From assembly GCA_022827425.1 (NCBI GenBank), contig JAJDSZ010000098.1, forward strand, positions 1-60,430: a stretch of 60,430 nt of DNA. The letters are read 5' to 3'. The notes under the pieces were generated by a model that was given only the letters and a program-made list of their open reading frames with translations, did no database searches and was not told the DNA's origin. Positions 1-9,428 of the stretch are shown piece after piece (the first letter of the stretch is position 1; each line of letters begins with the position of its first letter). Origin of the DNA: Pseudomonadales bacterium (lineage in GTDB: Bacteria > Pseudomonadota > Gammaproteobacteria > Pseudomonadales > Pseudohongiellaceae). The position numbers and the translations under genes were made by a program.

Positions 1-1
1 C

Positions 2-1183
2 GCCGACGAAGAGATCTTCGAGATGGCGAACGGCTGCATCTGTTGCACGGTGCGCGGAGACCTGATTCGCGTGCTCGGCAATCTCATGAAGCGCCGCGAC
101 AAGTTCGACTATGTGCTGGTGGAAACCACGGGGCTCGCCGACCCCGGCCCGGTGGCCCAGACCTTCTTCGTCGACGATGAGATTCGCGCCGAGTTCTCCC
201 TTGACGGCATCGTCACCCTCGTCGATGCGGCTCATATCGAGCAACAGCTCGGTCGAAGCGACGAGAGCACCGAGCAGATCGCGTTCGCGGACGTCCTCGT
301 GCTGAACAAGACCGACCTGGTCAACGGCGAGACGCTCGACAGGCTCGAGTCCCGGCTCCGGGAGATGAACCGAATGGCGCGGGTCGTGCGCAGCGAAAAG
401 GCGAACGTCGCCGTCGACACGGTACTCAACCTTGGCGCCTTCGACCTGGATCAGGTGCTTGATCGCCGTCCCGCCTTTCTTGAACCGGAGTATCCCTTTG
501 AATGGACCGGAGTCTGGTCGCTCGCCGCCGGTCGTTACGAACTCAGTCTCGCCGACGGGCCTGACCCGGAGATGTCGCTCGTCGTGGCGCCCGACCAGGG
601 CGCGGATGACGCTGCCCTCAGGGAGGGTGCGGAATGGTGCGTGCGGCGCTACGCAGAGCCGGCGGAGCCCGTTCGACCGGGGGAAGCGCTATCTGTCGCA
701 AAGCACTTGAACCTTGAGCTTGATTCCCCGGGGCGCAAGTCTTTCTTGTTGGAGCTAGACGCCGGGGCGCGCCTCGGCCTCTATGCCCAGCACACTGCGG
801 AGGAGTTCGACCTCCAACTGGCCAACGCGCAAGGCGCGACCATCAACCCGGAAGCCGAGCGCACCTGGGTCGCACAACACGAGCACGATGACGAAGTGGG
901 CTCGATCTCGATCGAGAGGGACGGCGACATCGATCCCGGAAAACTCGAAGCCTGGCTAGGCAGACTGCTCGCCGAGCGCGGGGTGGACATCTTCCGTATG
1001 AAGGGTTTCATCAGCCTCGCCGGTGAATCGCGCCGATTCGTCTTCCAGGGGGTCCACATGCTCTTTGACGGCCAGCCGGATCGCCCATGGGGGGACTCTC
1101 CCCGCCGCAACCAACTCGTCTTCATCGGTCGCAAGCTCGATGAAAAAAGCATGTGGCAGGGCTTCGAGGAATGCCTGGCGTGA
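2..1183 (+). CDS. COG0523 (CobW/G3E) family GTPase, 5' end missing
   Basis: The reading frame is open from the window edge, so the N-terminus and the Walker A P-loop lie upstream. What is visible is the CxCC metal-binding motif (NGCICCTVRGDL), an ETTGLADP switch segment, the NKTD guanine-specificity motif and a C-terminal CobW_C-like region ending around FVFQGVHMLFDG. COG0523 proteins are GTP-dependent metallochaperones or insertases for zinc, cobalt or nickel. The metal cannot be assigned here. Between the G domain and CobW_C there is an unusually long middle region (about 130 residues) with a His/Asp/Glu-rich stretch (AQHEHDDE) that could bind metal. The stop codon overlaps the start of the WD40 gene, so the two are probably co-translated and functionally linked. 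The family call is firm; the substrate is not. Confidence 0.9.
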   Translation, partial: ADEEIFEMANGCICCTVRGDLIRVLGNLMKRRDKFDYVLVETTGLADPGPVAQTFFVDDEIRAEFSLDGIVTLVDAAHIEQQLGRSDESTEQIAFADVLVLNKTDLVNGETLDRLESRLREMNRMARVVRSEKANVAVDTVLNLGAFDLDQVLDRRPAFLEPEYPFEWTGVWSLAAGRYELSLADGPDPEMSLVVAPDQGADDAALREGAEWCVRRYAEPAEPVRPGEALSVAKHLNLELDSPGRKSFLLELDAGARLGLYAQHTAEEFDLQLANAQGATINPEAERTWVAQHEHDDEVGSISIERDGDIDPGKLEAWLGRLLAERGVDIFRMKGFISLAGESRRFVFQGVHMLFDGQPDRPWGDSPRRNQLVFIGRKLDEKSMWQGFEECLA

Positions 1184-2211
1184 GCGCAGCCAGACCGAAA
1201 GGGGTGCTCCGCCCCGGCTGGTCCGCGTCGGTAGAAGACTATGCCATCGCCGGAGGCTGGACCCGGAACGGCGAAGCACTGGTGGTGGGTGACGCCGCCG
1301 GCGGCGTCTACGCATTCGAAGGCAAATCCGGCGCAAGCGCCTGGACCCGGCAGGAGGCTCATGACGGCGGCCTGCTCGCCATGGCGATTCATCCGGATGG
1401 AACCGGATTCGCCACCGCTGGCAAGGATGGGCGCGTCCTGATCTGGAGTGCCGCCGAAGCGCAGCCAAGGCAGGTTATCGACCTTGGCGGCGGTTGGGTG
1501 GAGAACGTGGCCTGGTCGCCGGACGGCCAATGGCTGGCGGCCTCCTGTTCCCGGCAGGTTCGCGCGTATGATGCGGACGGTCGGGAAGTCTGGCGTTTCG
1601 ATGATCATCCCAGCACCGTCAGCGCAATCGCCTGGTCCAGCGCAGGTGAACTGGCGATGGCCTGTTACGGTCGAGTGAGCTTCTTCGATGCATCCATCGG
1701 GGAACTCTCCCAGAAGCTGGAATGGAAGGGATCCCTGGTGTCGATGGTGCTGAGCCCGGACGGGGATATCGTCGCCTGCGGCAGCCAGGACAATTCGGTG
1801 CATTTCTGGCGGCGCTCCACGGGAGAGGACTTCATGATGTCGGGATATTCCGGCAAGCCCGCGGCCCTGGCCTTCGATGACTCGGGCACTCTGCTGGCCA
1901 CCGGCGGAGGCAAGACCGTGATGGTCTGGAGTTTCCAGGGAGGCGGCCCCGCAGGTACGCGGCCGGGCGCCCTGGAGCATCATGTCCAACCTGTTACAAT
2001 GCTCGCCTTCGCTCGCCGCGGGATGCGCCTGGCCTCGACGGCGCGGGATGGTGCCGTAGTGGTGTGGTCGCTGAAGAGTGACGGGAACGGCCGTCCCATC
2101 GGGGCCGCGGTACTGGCCGATGCAGGGGCGGAGTTGTATTGGCGCCCGGACGGGCGCGCGCTTGCCGCGCTCGACGCCCGGGGCGGCGTGACGGTCTGGC
2201 GAACAGGATGA
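1180..2211 (+). CDS. WD40-repeat beta-propeller protein
   Basis: 343 residues containing repeated blades with the pattern DGxGFATAGKDGRVLIWS, DGDIVACGSQDNSVHFW and ARDGAVVVWS, which predict a single seven-bladed propeller. There is no signal peptide, so it is probably cytoplasmic. I chose the GTG at 1180 because GAGGA lies 9 nt upstream and the GTGA overlaps the stop of the preceding GTPase gene. An in-frame ATG at 1171 and a GTG at 1153 are alternatives with worse spacing. WD40 proteins are scaffolds. The translational coupling suggests it partners the COG0523 GTPase, perhaps as a client or docking protein, but that is inference from position only. Confidence 0.85.
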   Translation: MSAARPKGVLRPGWSASVEDYAIAGGWTRNGEALVVGDAAGGVYAFEGKSGASAWTRQEAHDGGLLAMAIHPDGTGFATAGKDGRVLIWSAAEAQPRQVIDLGGGWVENVAWSPDGQWLAASCSRQVRAYDADGREVWRFDDHPSTVSAIAWSSAGELAMACYGRVSFFDASIGELSQKLEWKGSLVSMVLSPDGDIVACGSQDNSVHFWRRSTGEDFMMSGYSGKPAALAFDDSGTLLATGGGKTVMVWSFQGGGPAGTRPGALEHHVQPVTMLAFARRGMRLASTARDGAVVVWSLKSDGNGRPIGAAVLADAGAELYWRPDGRALAALDARGGVTVWRTG

Positions 2212-2817
2212 ACAACACACCGTTTTGCGACATCCATGATTTCCACTTGTATGCCGGGACCCAAGGTGATACAATTCGCAGTCGGGCATATTGTTGATTT
2301 TATTGATCCTTTGGCCCCAGACTCGCTTTCGCCGAAAACTGTAGCGGCGACAGGCGCAGCAGATAAACAACGCCAGGCCTGCCCATAAGCTGAAACAGAG
2401 GCACAAGATCAGGCCCGCGTTGTCAACAGGCGGACGCGTTTTTTCCATTCAGCGCGGTCCGGCCAGACAAACCAACAGACAGTCAAGCAACACAGCAGAA
2501 GCAAAGCACGGGAATTTTGATTCGGCAGGCCATGGGTCCTCGTATCAGGACAGCGGCCCCGAAGTGGCAACAAACTGAAAGATTGTTGCACGGCACAACA
2601 GATTGCATCCGGCTCCGCGAACCGGCGGGCCGCCGGTGCCGAACCGCAACCAGGTGGTTCCATATGGCGTGTGCGGCTGCATGGTCGCCATGCGCCTGTT
2701 CGATGCCAACGCGAGCCTGCGGTTCGCCACAGAGTTTCGCCACAAAAAGCCCTGCCGCAAATCGGCCGGGCTGATTTCCCCGCCAGCTTCCGCGTTTGTT
2801 CAAGAGGTAATGAACGC
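2212..2817 (+). other. Long intergenic region and RNase E 5' leader
   Basis: About 600 bases without a convincing gene. It holds a candidate sigma-70 promoter (2247-2275), an A/T-rich patch around 2285-2310, and a GC-rich hairpin at 2621-2637 (ACCGGCG, loop GGC, CGCCGGT). A ribosome binding site AAGAGGT sits just before the rne start. If the promoter is right, the rne mRNA has a leader of roughly 535 nt. Long structured leaders mediate RNase E autoregulation in enterics. Whether this leader does so is inference. Confidence 0.5.
2247..2275 (+). promoter_or_regulatory. Candidate sigma-70 promoter for rne
   Basis: TTGTAT (-35, 3 of 6) and TACAAT (-10, 5 of 6) are separated by exactly 17 bp. The -35 is weak. 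It is the best promoter-like pair seen between the WD40 gene and rne. Confidence 0.35.
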
Positions 2818-5661
2818 ATGAAACGCATTCTGGTAAATGCGGCTCAGGAGGAAGAACTCCGGGTCGCGCTGGTGGACGGCCAGCGGTTGTATGATCTCGA
2901 TATAGAAACCCCTGGCAAGGAACGCAAGAAAGCCAATATCTACAAAGGCAGGGTGACCCGGGTGGAGCCGAGTCTCGAAGCCGCTTTCGTGGATTTCGGC
3001 GCCAACCGCCACGGGTTCCTGCCCTGGAAAGAAATTTCCGACTTGTACCGAAGCGCCGCGGACAGCCGCGGAGACAACGGCAAGGCGCCGATTCGCGAAG
3101 GCGCCGAAGTCATCGTTCAGGTGGAGAAGGAAGAGCGCGGCAACAAGGGGGCGGCCCTGTCCACCTATGTCAGCCTTGCCGGGCGCTATCTCGTGCTGAT
3201 GCCCAACAATCCCAAGCTCGGCGGAATCTCCCGCCGCATCGAGGGCGATGAAAGGGTGGAAATGAAAGAAGCCCTGCGCTCGCTGGAAATTCCCGACAAC
3301 ATGGGTGTCATAGTCCGCACCGCAGGCGTCGGCAAGCAGGCCGAGGATTTGCAGTGGGATCTCGATTACCTGCTCAATCTGTGGCACGCCATTCAGGAAG
3401 TCGCCGGCAAGAAGGCGGCGCCAATGCTGATCCACGAGGAAAGCAATGTCATTATTCGCGCGATTCGTGATTACCTGCGCAAGGAAATCGGTGAAGTGCT
3501 GTTCGATACCGATGAGTCCTACCAGGAAGCCATGGTATTCCTGCGCCAAGTGATGCCGCAATACGAGAACCGCATCAAGCGGTATGAAGACAGGCTGCCC
3601 CTGTTCAACCGCTTCCAGATTGAAAACCAGATCGAAAGCGCTTTCGGCAGGGAAGTGAAACTGCCTTCCGGGGGCAGTTTGGCCATTGACCCCACCGAAG
3701 CGCTGGTGGCCATCGACATCAATTCCTCCCGCGCCACCCGGGGCGCCGATATCGAGGAAACCGCCCTCACCACCAATCTCGAGGCGGCGGATGAAATCGC
3801 CCGGCAATTGCGGCTGCGCGATATCGGCGGGCTGATCGTCATTGATTTCATCGACATGACTTCCAGCCAGCACCAGCGCTTGGTGGAAAACCGTATCCGC
3901 GAAGCCCTCGAGGTGGACCGCGCCAGGGTGCAGGTGGGCCGCATTTCCCGCTTCGGGCTGCTTGAAATGTCCCGGCAGCGGCTGCGCGCCTCACTCGATG
4001 AAACGAGCACTATTATCTGCCCGCGCTGCAGCGGCCAGGGCCGGGTCCGGAATGTGAAATCCCTGGCGCTGTCGATCATCCGCATCGTCCGCGAGGAAGC
4101 GAGCAAGGAAAAGAATGTCGAGATTCGCGTTGACGCCCCGCTTGACGTGACCACCTACCTGCTCAACGAGAAGCGGGAGGAGATTGCGGCGGTCGAGGAA
4201 GAAAGCAGTTCCAGTGTTTCGGTGCTTCCTGCCACTGAACTGGTGACCCCCCACTACCGCATTACCGGAGTCAACCGCAAGGGGGAGCACTATGAGGTGG
4301 ATATCACCGAACTTCCCGAGGCAGAACCCGAATTCAAGATCGAAAGCACCAGCCGCCGGCCTGCGGTCAGTCGCGGCGCCATCGATCAGGCGCGCCCCCA
4401 GCGCCCTGCTCCGCCCTCCGCGGCAAGCCCGGTGACCTCGATTGTCAATGCAATCCGCGGCCTGTTCGGCGGCGAGGAGGCAGAAGCCGCGCCCCCGGCC
4501 GCGGCAAGCAAACCGGAACCCAGGGAGGAAACCAGAAAGCCTGGGAGGGAACGCAGGTCCAGGAGCCGCAGCGGCGAAAGCCGGAGCAAAGCCGATGGCC
4601 GCAAACAGACTCAGGGCCGCGGCAAAGCCGATGGACGCAGCAAGGCGGACGGCCGCGGCAGAGCCGATGATCGCAAGAAAGCCGATGGCCGCGGCAAGAA
4701 TGAGGGCCGCAGAGCGGAAAAGGTGGCCGCAGATGCCGCAGAGGAGGCAAAGCCCGCGAGCGGCAAGACAAGGCGGCGTTCGGGAGGCAGTCGCCCGCGC
4801 AATACTGCCCAGCGCAAGCGCGGCCCGCGCCCGGCGGTGGATGAACCCAGGGTAGAAGAATCCGCGGCAGCCCCGGAGACCGGCGTCGCGCCAGAGGTCA
4901 CTGCGAAAGAACCCATGGCAACTCCCGTGGAGGCTGTCGCAGCAGCCGCCGAAAGCGAGAGCGTCCTTTCCCGGACTGCCGCCGAAACAGCCGATGACAA
5001 GGCTGCGGTGGTGGAAATGAAGGCCAAAGCGAAGGACGAGTCCGAGCCGCAGCCGGAACAGGTTCCGGGGTCTGAACCCGGGATTGATTCCGGTGAGCCC
5101 ACCGCCGTATCGCCGCACACCGAGGAATCCGCTCCCGAAACGGAAGCCGCTGGCGGCGGGGAGGCCGGGGCTGCTCCGGAGAAGCCCAGGCGAACCAGAA
5201 AGGCGCCGGCACGCAAACGCGGCAGCAAAGCCGCCAGGGCCAGTGAGGAGCGGGAAACGCCAGCAAGCGCCGAACCCGCACAGGCGGATGGCAACGATAC
5301 GGAAACAGCGGCTGCAAGCGCAGAAGAAAAGCCGGTGCCGAAAGCCGGAGCCACAAAACCCAAACCCGCCGTCAGAAAGCGAGGAAAGACCGTCAGCAAA
5401 GCGGAAGACCCCGATTCAGCATCGATAGAATCCGCCATGCAGCCGGAATCCGCTACCGAAAAGGCGGTTCAGTCCGACCCTGGGGTCGCCAGGTCCGAAC
5501 AGGAATCCGCTGGCGCGGCAACGGAAAAGTCCCAAGGCAAATCAAAGACAGCGCCGGCTCCCGAAGAGCCGACCGCGGCGTCCCCTTTCCGGGGCCGGGC
5601 GCCGAATGATCCGCGGGAAGTGCGCCGGCGCCAGCTTGAGGAAGAATCCGCCGGGAATTGA
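2818..5661 (+). CDS. rne: Ribonuclease E
   Basis: 947 residues from the ATG at 2818 (AAGAGGT upstream); the frame stays open further upstream but that part has no homology look. RNase E is the endonuclease that initiates mRNA decay and matures tRNA and rRNA, acting at the inner membrane with the degradosome. The N-terminal half has the S1 RNA-binding domain (about residues 35-120), the 5'-sensor region, catalytic aspartates D300 (VAIDINSS) and D343 (VIDFIDM) matching E. coli D303 and D346, and the CPRC zinc link at 401-404 that makes the tetramer. From about residue 540 the protein is low-complexity: Arg-rich RNA-binding repeats, then a long Ala/Glu/Pro/Lys-rich acidic-basic tail as expected of a degradosome scaffold. 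The extreme C-terminus ([13 protein letters not shown]) is a short conserved-looking basic motif. The catalytic part separates it clearly from the shorter RNase G. Confidence 0.95.
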   Translation: MKRILVNAAQEEELRVALVDGQRLYDLDIETPGKERKKANIYKGRVTRVEPSLEAAFVDFGANRHGFLPWKEISDLYRSAADSRGDNGKAPIREGAEVIVQVEKEERGNKGAALSTYVSLAGRYLVLMPNNPKLGGISRRIEGDERVEMKEALRSLEIPDNMGVIVRTAGVGKQAEDLQWDLDYLLNLWHAIQEVAGKKAAPMLIHEESNVIIRAIRDYLRKEIGEVLFDTDESYQEAMVFLRQVMPQYENRIKRYEDRLPLFNRFQIENQIESAFGREVKLPSGGSLAIDPTEALVAIDINSSRATRGADIEETALTTNLEAADEIARQLRLRDIGGLIVIDFIDMTSSQHQRLVENRIREALEVDRARVQVGRISRFGLLEMSRQRLRASLDETSTIICPRCSGQGRVRNVKSLALSIIRIVREEASKEKNVEIRVDAPLDVTTYLLNEKREEIAAVEEESSSSVSVLPATELVTPHYRITGVNRKGEHYEVDITELPEAEPEFKIESTSRRPAVSRGAIDQARPQRPAPPSAASPVTSIVNAIRGLFGGEEAEAAPPAAASKPEPREETRKPGRERRSRSRSGESRSKADGRKQTQGRGKADGRSKADGRGRADDRKKADGRGKNEGRRAEKVAADAAEEAKPASGKTRRRSGGSRPRNTAQRKRGPRPAVDEPRVEESAAAPETGVAPEVTAKEPMATPVEAVAAAAESESVLSRTAAETADDKAAVVEMKAKAKDESEPQPEQVPGSEPGIDSGEPTAVSPHTEESAPETEAAGGGEAGAAPEKPRRTRKAPARKRGSKAARASEERETPASAEPAQADGNDTETAAASAEEKPVPKAGATKPKPAVRKRGKTVSKAEDPDSASIESAMQPESATEKAVQSDPGVARSEQESAGAATEKSQGKSKTAPAPEEPTAASPFRGRAPNDPREVRRRQLEEESAGN
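4585..4710 (+). repeat. In-frame [12 protein letters not shown] pentad-hexad repeats inside rne
   Basis: About seven imperfect copies of the peptide (S/G)KADGR, ending as GKNEGR, lie in the C-terminal scaffold of RNase E. The underlying DNA is a degenerate direct repeat (AAAGCCGATGGCCGC). This gives a basic, Gly-rich tract resembling an RNA-binding region. Copy number could vary between strains. Confidence 0.8.
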
Positions 5662-5714
5662 GGTTTGAGGCCAGGGCAAGCAGAGCCCCAGGTTTCCAGC
5701 GGGGCTTCCGCCCG

Positions 5715-6659
5715 CTACAAGGCCTGTTCGAGTTCGGGCAGAGCCTTGAACAGGTCGGCTACAAGGCCGAAATCGGCAACCTGAAAAATCGGCGCTTCGG
5801 CATCCTTGTTGATGGCTACGATTACCTTGCTGTCCTTCATGCCGGCAAGATGCTGGATCGCGCCGGAAATTCCCACGGCGATGTACAGATCCGGCGCCAC
5901 GATCTTGCCGGTCTGGCCCACCTGCATGTCATTGGGCACAAAACCCGCGTCAACCGCTGCCCGGGATGCACCCACGGCGGCGTTCAGCTTGTCGGCGATT
6001 TTTTCCAGCATCATGAAGTTTTCGCCATTCTGCATGCCCCGGCCGCCGGAGATCACCACGCTGGCGGAAGTCAGTTCGGGCCGCTCGGAAACCGACAGGT
6101 TTTCGCTGACGAAACGGGAAAGATCCTGTTCGAGGCAGAATTCGAAGGATGTGATCGGCACCCTGTCCGAGTCGGTTTCGGCGGTGTCGAATGCGGTGGA
6201 TCGCACGGTAATGACTTTCACCTGGTCCGAGGATTGCACCGTGGCCAGCGCATTGCCGGCGTAGATCGGACGCACGAAGGTATCTGCGGACTCTACCGCC
6301 GAAACATCGGAAATCTGCGCCACATCGAGCAGGGCCGCGAGCCGCGGCATGAAGTTCTTTCCAGTGGTGCTTGCCGGGGCAAGGATATGGCTGTAATCGC
6401 CGGCAAGTTCCCGCAGCAGCGGCGCCATGTTTTCGGGCAATTGCTGCGCGAGGAAGGCTGCGTCCGTCTGTATGACTTTGCCCATGCCAGCGATTGCGGC
6501 GCCGGCGTTCGCCACCGCGGCACAGTCATGGCCCGCAACAAGCAGATGGATTGCCGGATTTTCCAGATACGACGCAATTTCCATCGCGCAGGTGACCGCA
6601 TTCAGCGTGGCCGGCTTGAGTTCGCGATTATCGTGTTCGGCAACGACCAGTATTGACAT
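5715..6659 (-). CDS. etfA: Electron transfer flavoprotein, alpha subunit
   Basis: 314 residues, normal for EtfA. With EtfB it forms the FAD/AMP heterodimer that takes electrons from acyl-CoA and other dehydrogenases to ETF:quinone oxidoreductase. The N-terminal domain begins [11 protein letters not shown]. The C-terminal FAD domain shows the typical [12 protein letters not shown] and [18 protein letters not shown] segments. AGGAATCAGGC precedes the ATG. It follows etfB by 9 bases on the same strand, so both come from one transcript. Confidence 0.95.
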   Translation of the reverse strand: MSILVVAEHDNRELKPATLNAVTCAMEIASYLENPAIHLLVAGHDCAAVANAGAAIAGMGKVIQTDAAFLAQQLPENMAPLLRELAGDYSHILAPASTTGKNFMPRLAALLDVAQISDVSAVESADTFVRPIYAGNALATVQSSDQVKVITVRSTAFDTAETDSDRVPITSFEFCLEQDLSRFVSENLSVSERPELTSASVVISGGRGMQNGENFMMLEKIADKLNAAVGASRAAVDAGFVPNDMQVGQTGKIVAPDLYIAVGISGAIQHLAGMKDSKVIVAINKDAEAPIFQVADFGLVADLFKALPELEQAL

Positions 6660-6668
6660 GCCTGATTC

Positions 6669-7418
6669 CTAAATGACTCTTGCTTCGTTCCTGAGTTTGC
6701 CGACAAGCTCCTCGACGCTTTGCACCACGATGCCCGCAGCGCGCTCCGCCGGCGGCGATACCCGCAGGGTTTTCAGATTCGAGTCCATCTCGACGTTAAG
6801 ATCGACCGGAGTCAGTTGTTCGACGGGTTTGCGTTTGGCTTTCATGATATTGGGCAGCGAGGCGTAGCGCGGCTCGTTCAGGCGCAGGTCCGTGGTGACC
6901 ACGGCGGGCAGCTCCAGCGACACCGTCTGCTCGCCACCGTCGATTTCCCGGGTCACCAGGATTCTGCCATCGGCCAGTTCCGCCCCGCAGGCAAAAGTGC
7001 CCTGCCCCATTCCGGCAAGCGCCGCGAGCATTTGCCCCACCTGGTTATTGTCGCTGTCGATGGATTGCTTGCCGAGAATCACGAGCCCGGCACCCTCGCG
7101 TTCCACGAGTTCCCTGAGCATTTTCGCCACTTGCAGGGGAGCGATTTCGCCATCGGCGGTGACGAGTATGCCCCGGTCGCAGCCCAGCGCCAGCGCCGTG
7201 CGAAGCTGTTCCTGACAGGCCTCGGGGCCCATGGAAACCGCAATGATTTCCTCGGCCTGCCCTGCTTCTTTCATGCGCACGGCCTGTTCCACGGCAATCT
7301 CGCAAAAGGGGTTCATCGCCATTTTGGCATTGGCAAGCTCCATGCCGGAGCCGTCGGCCTTGACCCGGACCTTTACATTGGCATCAAGCACCCGTTTGAC
7401 GGCGACAAGAATCTTCAT
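6669..7418 (-). CDS. etfB: Electron transfer flavoprotein, beta subunit
   Basis: 249 residues, full length. It starts [19 protein letters not shown] and carries the conserved EtfB region with [16 protein letters not shown] and the AMP-site and signature region around [21 protein letters not shown]. EtfB binds AMP and holds the recognition loop for partner dehydrogenases. It is the first gene of the etfBA pair and is preceded by a promoter-like sequence on the minus strand. ETF:quinone oxidoreductase is not in the window. Confidence 0.95.
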   Translation of the reverse strand: MKILVAVKRVLDANVKVRVKADGSGMELANAKMAMNPFCEIAVEQAVRMKEAGQAEEIIAVSMGPEACQEQLRTALALGCDRGILVTADGEIAPLQVAKMLRELVEREGAGLVILGKQSIDSDNNQVGQMLAALAGMGQGTFACGAELADGRILVTREIDGGEQTVSLELPAVVTTDLRLNEPRYASLPNIMKAKRKPVEQLTPVDLNVEMDSNLKTLRVSPPAERAAGIVVQSVEELVGKLRNEARVI

Positions 7419-7454
7419 GAATACCCAAACCCGACCCGGCGAAAATCGGCGGCA

Positions 7455-7483
7455 ATGATGCCGTTTTTACCCAGGAGGGTCAA
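7455..7483 (-). promoter_or_regulatory. Candidate promoter for etfBA
   Basis: On the minus strand TTGACC (-35, 5 of 6) and CATCAT (-10, 4 of 6) are separated by 17 bp, about 35 bases before the etfB start. This is a sequence-only prediction. Confidence 0.4.
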
Positions 7484-7513
7484 CACACAACCGCCAGGAG
7501 CAATTCGCGAAAG

Positions 7514-7645
7514 CGAAAATTCGCTATTGCCGCGGCCCCGGCTGATTGATCGGGGCGAGTATTGGGGGATATACAACGAAATCGAGCGGCCAGGGGCGCG
7601 GATGAGAGAGGATTTGCAGCCGTGAATTCCTATGGCGCGGGATCC
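7514..7645 (+). repeat. 132-bp interspersed element, copy 1
   Basis: This block matches 54114-54245 over 132 positions with no gap and 20 mismatches (85%). It starts with an AGCGAA/TTCGCT palindrome and ends GTGAATTCCTATGGCGC. The last bases of the DUF1285 gene, including its TAG stop, lie inside the element. No transposase gene or target duplication is evident, so it looks like a non-autonomous repeat. Read on the plus strand, both copies encode a similar peptide (QRNRA...GFAAVNSYGAGS), but substitution positions do not clearly indicate coding. Confidence 0.8.
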
Positions 7646-8205
7646 TGGATGATAGTCGATGGGCTGCGGTCTAGTTCGAAGAAGCTTTGTTTGCTGCTTA
7701 TGCCGGTGATGATTTCCATGTTTTCCCGGTGCTGGGCTGCGGCGTCGACGAGGCGGTAGAAAACCGGACGGCTGAGGAGGGCTTGCAGGCCGTTGCGGAC
7801 GTGTATGGTGGGGTGGGGTTCATCGGTCCCGGTTACTTTGATAGGGTGTTCGGCGTCGGCTGTAACGGTCTCTTCCACATTGGTGAGGAAGGCGATGGAT
7901 TGATCGGGGCCGGGATTTTGGATTTCCATGTCCACGGCAACGAATGGGCAGTCCTCCACCTGAATGCGGACCTTTTCCACGGGATTGACAAGAAAAAACT
8001 CATCGCCTTCCCGTTTCAGGATCGAGGCGAACAGTTGCACCATGGCCTGGCGGCGGATGGGTTGGCCCTCGTGATACCAGACGCCGTCCCGGGCAATGCG
8101 CAAGTCGATATCGCCGCAGAAAGGCGGATCCCACAGATGCACCGGGGCGGAGCCCCGCTTGCCGCCGAGGGAGCGGACCATGCGGAAGGGGTCAATGTCT
8201 GTCAT
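7630..8205 (-). CDS. DUF1285 family protein
   Basis: 191 residues from the ATG at 8205 (AAGAG upstream). An in-frame TTG at 8226 lacks a binding site. Conserved DUF1285 features are present: an early GxPPxxLWDPPFCGDIDLRI-like segment, RRQAMVQLFASILKREGDEFFLVNPVEK and VEDCPFVAVDME. The family is widespread in proteobacteria with a solved fold but no assigned biochemical function. It is transcribed divergently from mnmH across about 85 bases. Its C-terminal residues are encoded by an interspersed repeat, so the native tail may have been replaced. Confidence 0.88.
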   Translation of the reverse strand: MTDIDPFRMVRSLGGKRGSAPVHLWDPPFCGDIDLRIARDGVWYHEGQPIRRQAMVQLFASILKREGDEFFLVNPVEKVRIQVEDCPFVAVDMEIQNPGPDQSIAFLTNVEETVTADAEHPIKVTGTDEPHPTIHVRNGLQALLSRPVFYRLVDAAAQHRENMEIITGISSKQSFFELDRSPSTIIQDPAP

Positions 8206-8291
8206 GGGCTCTTGGGTTTTGCTCAATACTTGTGGCTGCGCAGACGGTTGCCGATGCTACACTTGCGCAATTCTTTCTTTTCGACCGCATT

Positions 8292-9428
8292 ATGCCAGCA
8301 GATATTGTCCAGGCGGATTTTGCGCGGCTGTTTCGGCAGGATATGCCCCTGCTTGATGTGCGCTCGCCGGTGGAGTTCTCCAAGGGCGCTTTTCCGGCAA
8401 GCCATAACATCCCCCTGTTGAGCGATGCCGGGCGCGAACAGGTCGGCAAGGCGTACCGCAAACTGGGGGGCGGGGCGGCGCTGGCGTTGGGGCATCGGCT
8501 GGTAAGCGGCGAAACGCGGAGGGCGCTGATTCGACAATGGCGGGAATTCGCCGAACAGAATCCCGAAGCGCTCCTGTATTGTTTCCGCGGCGGACAACGT
8601 TCCCGCATCGCGCAGCGGTGGCTGGCGGAATCTGGCATTGCAATGCCGCTGGTGACTGGGGGCTACAAGGCGCTGCGGGGATTTCTGCTCAAGGTGCTGG
8701 ATGAAGCGGCGGGGGGCGATTTCCTCGTGATCGCCGGCAAGACCGGCAGCGGCAAGACGAGCCTGCTTCGAGAATTGCCCCATGCCCTGGATATCGAAGG
8801 CGCCGCCGGGCACCGGGGCTCGGCTTTTGGCTCCCTGACCACACCCCAGCCGACCCAGATCGATTTTGAAAACGAACTCGCGGTGCGCCTGCTGAAACTC
8901 GATCATGCCTTCCCGCCGGGATTGATTGTGGAAGACGAAAGCCGCGCGGTGGGTTCCCTCGCCATTCCCCCGGTATTATTCAGCGCCATGAAGCAGGCCC
9001 CTGTCGCCCTGCTTGAGGTGGAGTTCGAATCGCGGGTGGAAACCATTCTCCAGGACTATGTTCTCGCCAATCTGGCGGCCTGGGAACGCCACAGCCCGGG
9101 GCGGGGCGAATCCCTGCTTGCCCTGTCGCTGCTGGCGAGCCTTGGCAAGATCAGCCGCAGGCTCGGCGGCGAAGGTTATCAGTCAGCGGGAAAGCTGATG
9201 CGGCAGGCCTTCGCGGCGGAAGGCGGCGAGCGTCCGGGCCTGCACCGGCAATGGATCAGGCTGTTGCTGGAACGATACTACGATCCCATGTACGAATACC
9301 AGTTATCCCGCAAGCTCCCCCGGGTCCGCTTCCGCGGCTCGCGAGCGGAAGTCTTGCAATTCTGCAGAGAGCGAACCCGTCCGGAGGACTATGCCGGCGG
9401 GATTTCATCCTCCTCGCCCAGGGCATAA
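8292..9428 (+). CDS. mnmH: tRNA 2-selenouridine/geranyl-2-thiouridine synthase
   Basis: 378 residues from the ATG at 8292; the frame extends to a GTG at 8232 but family members begin near this ATG. MnmH (SelU/YbbB) converts 2-thiouridine at tRNA position 34 to geranylthio- and then selenouridine using selenophosphate. The N-terminal rhodanese domain has the essential Cys at residue 97 (YCFRGGQRS), the same number as in E. coli. The second domain has a P-loop GKTGSGKT at about 149-156 and a VEDESR motif. No selD is in the window, so selenium supply must be encoded elsewhere, or the enzyme may act only in geranylation. Its 3' end overlaps hpt by 40 bases tail to tail. Confidence 0.95.
   Translation: MPADIVQADFARLFRQDMPLLDVRSPVEFSKGAFPASHNIPLLSDAGREQVGKAYRKLGGGAALALGHRLVSGETRRALIRQWREFAEQNPEALLYCFRGGQRSRIAQRWLAESGIAMPLVTGGYKALRGFLLKVLDEAAGGDFLVIAGKTGSGKTSLLRELPHALDIEGAAGHRGSAFGSLTTPQPTQIDFENELAVRLLKLDHAFPPGLIVEDESRAVGSLAIPPVLFSAMKQAPVALLEVEFESRVETILQDYVLANLAAWERHSPGRGESLLALSLLASLGKISRRLGGEGYQSAGKLMRQAFAAEGGERPGLHRQWIRLLLERYYDPMYEYQLSRKLPRVRFRGSRAEVLQFCRERTRPEDYAGGISSSSPRA

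Noticed and set aside
781-2448. Long minus-strand open frame (555 codons) opposite the GTPase and WD40 genes
   Set aside because: It is antisense to two well-supported genes, lacks any recognisable domain and is explained by high GC content.
3991-5438. Several long minus-strand frames opposite the C-terminal half of rne
   Set aside because: They mirror the low-complexity Ala/Pro/Arg-rich tail of RNase E and have no family features.
7514-7645. Considered as a small protein gene, since both copies share a peptide pattern
   Set aside because: Only 8 of 20 substitutions fall at the putative third codon position, close to chance, and there is no convincing ribosome binding site.
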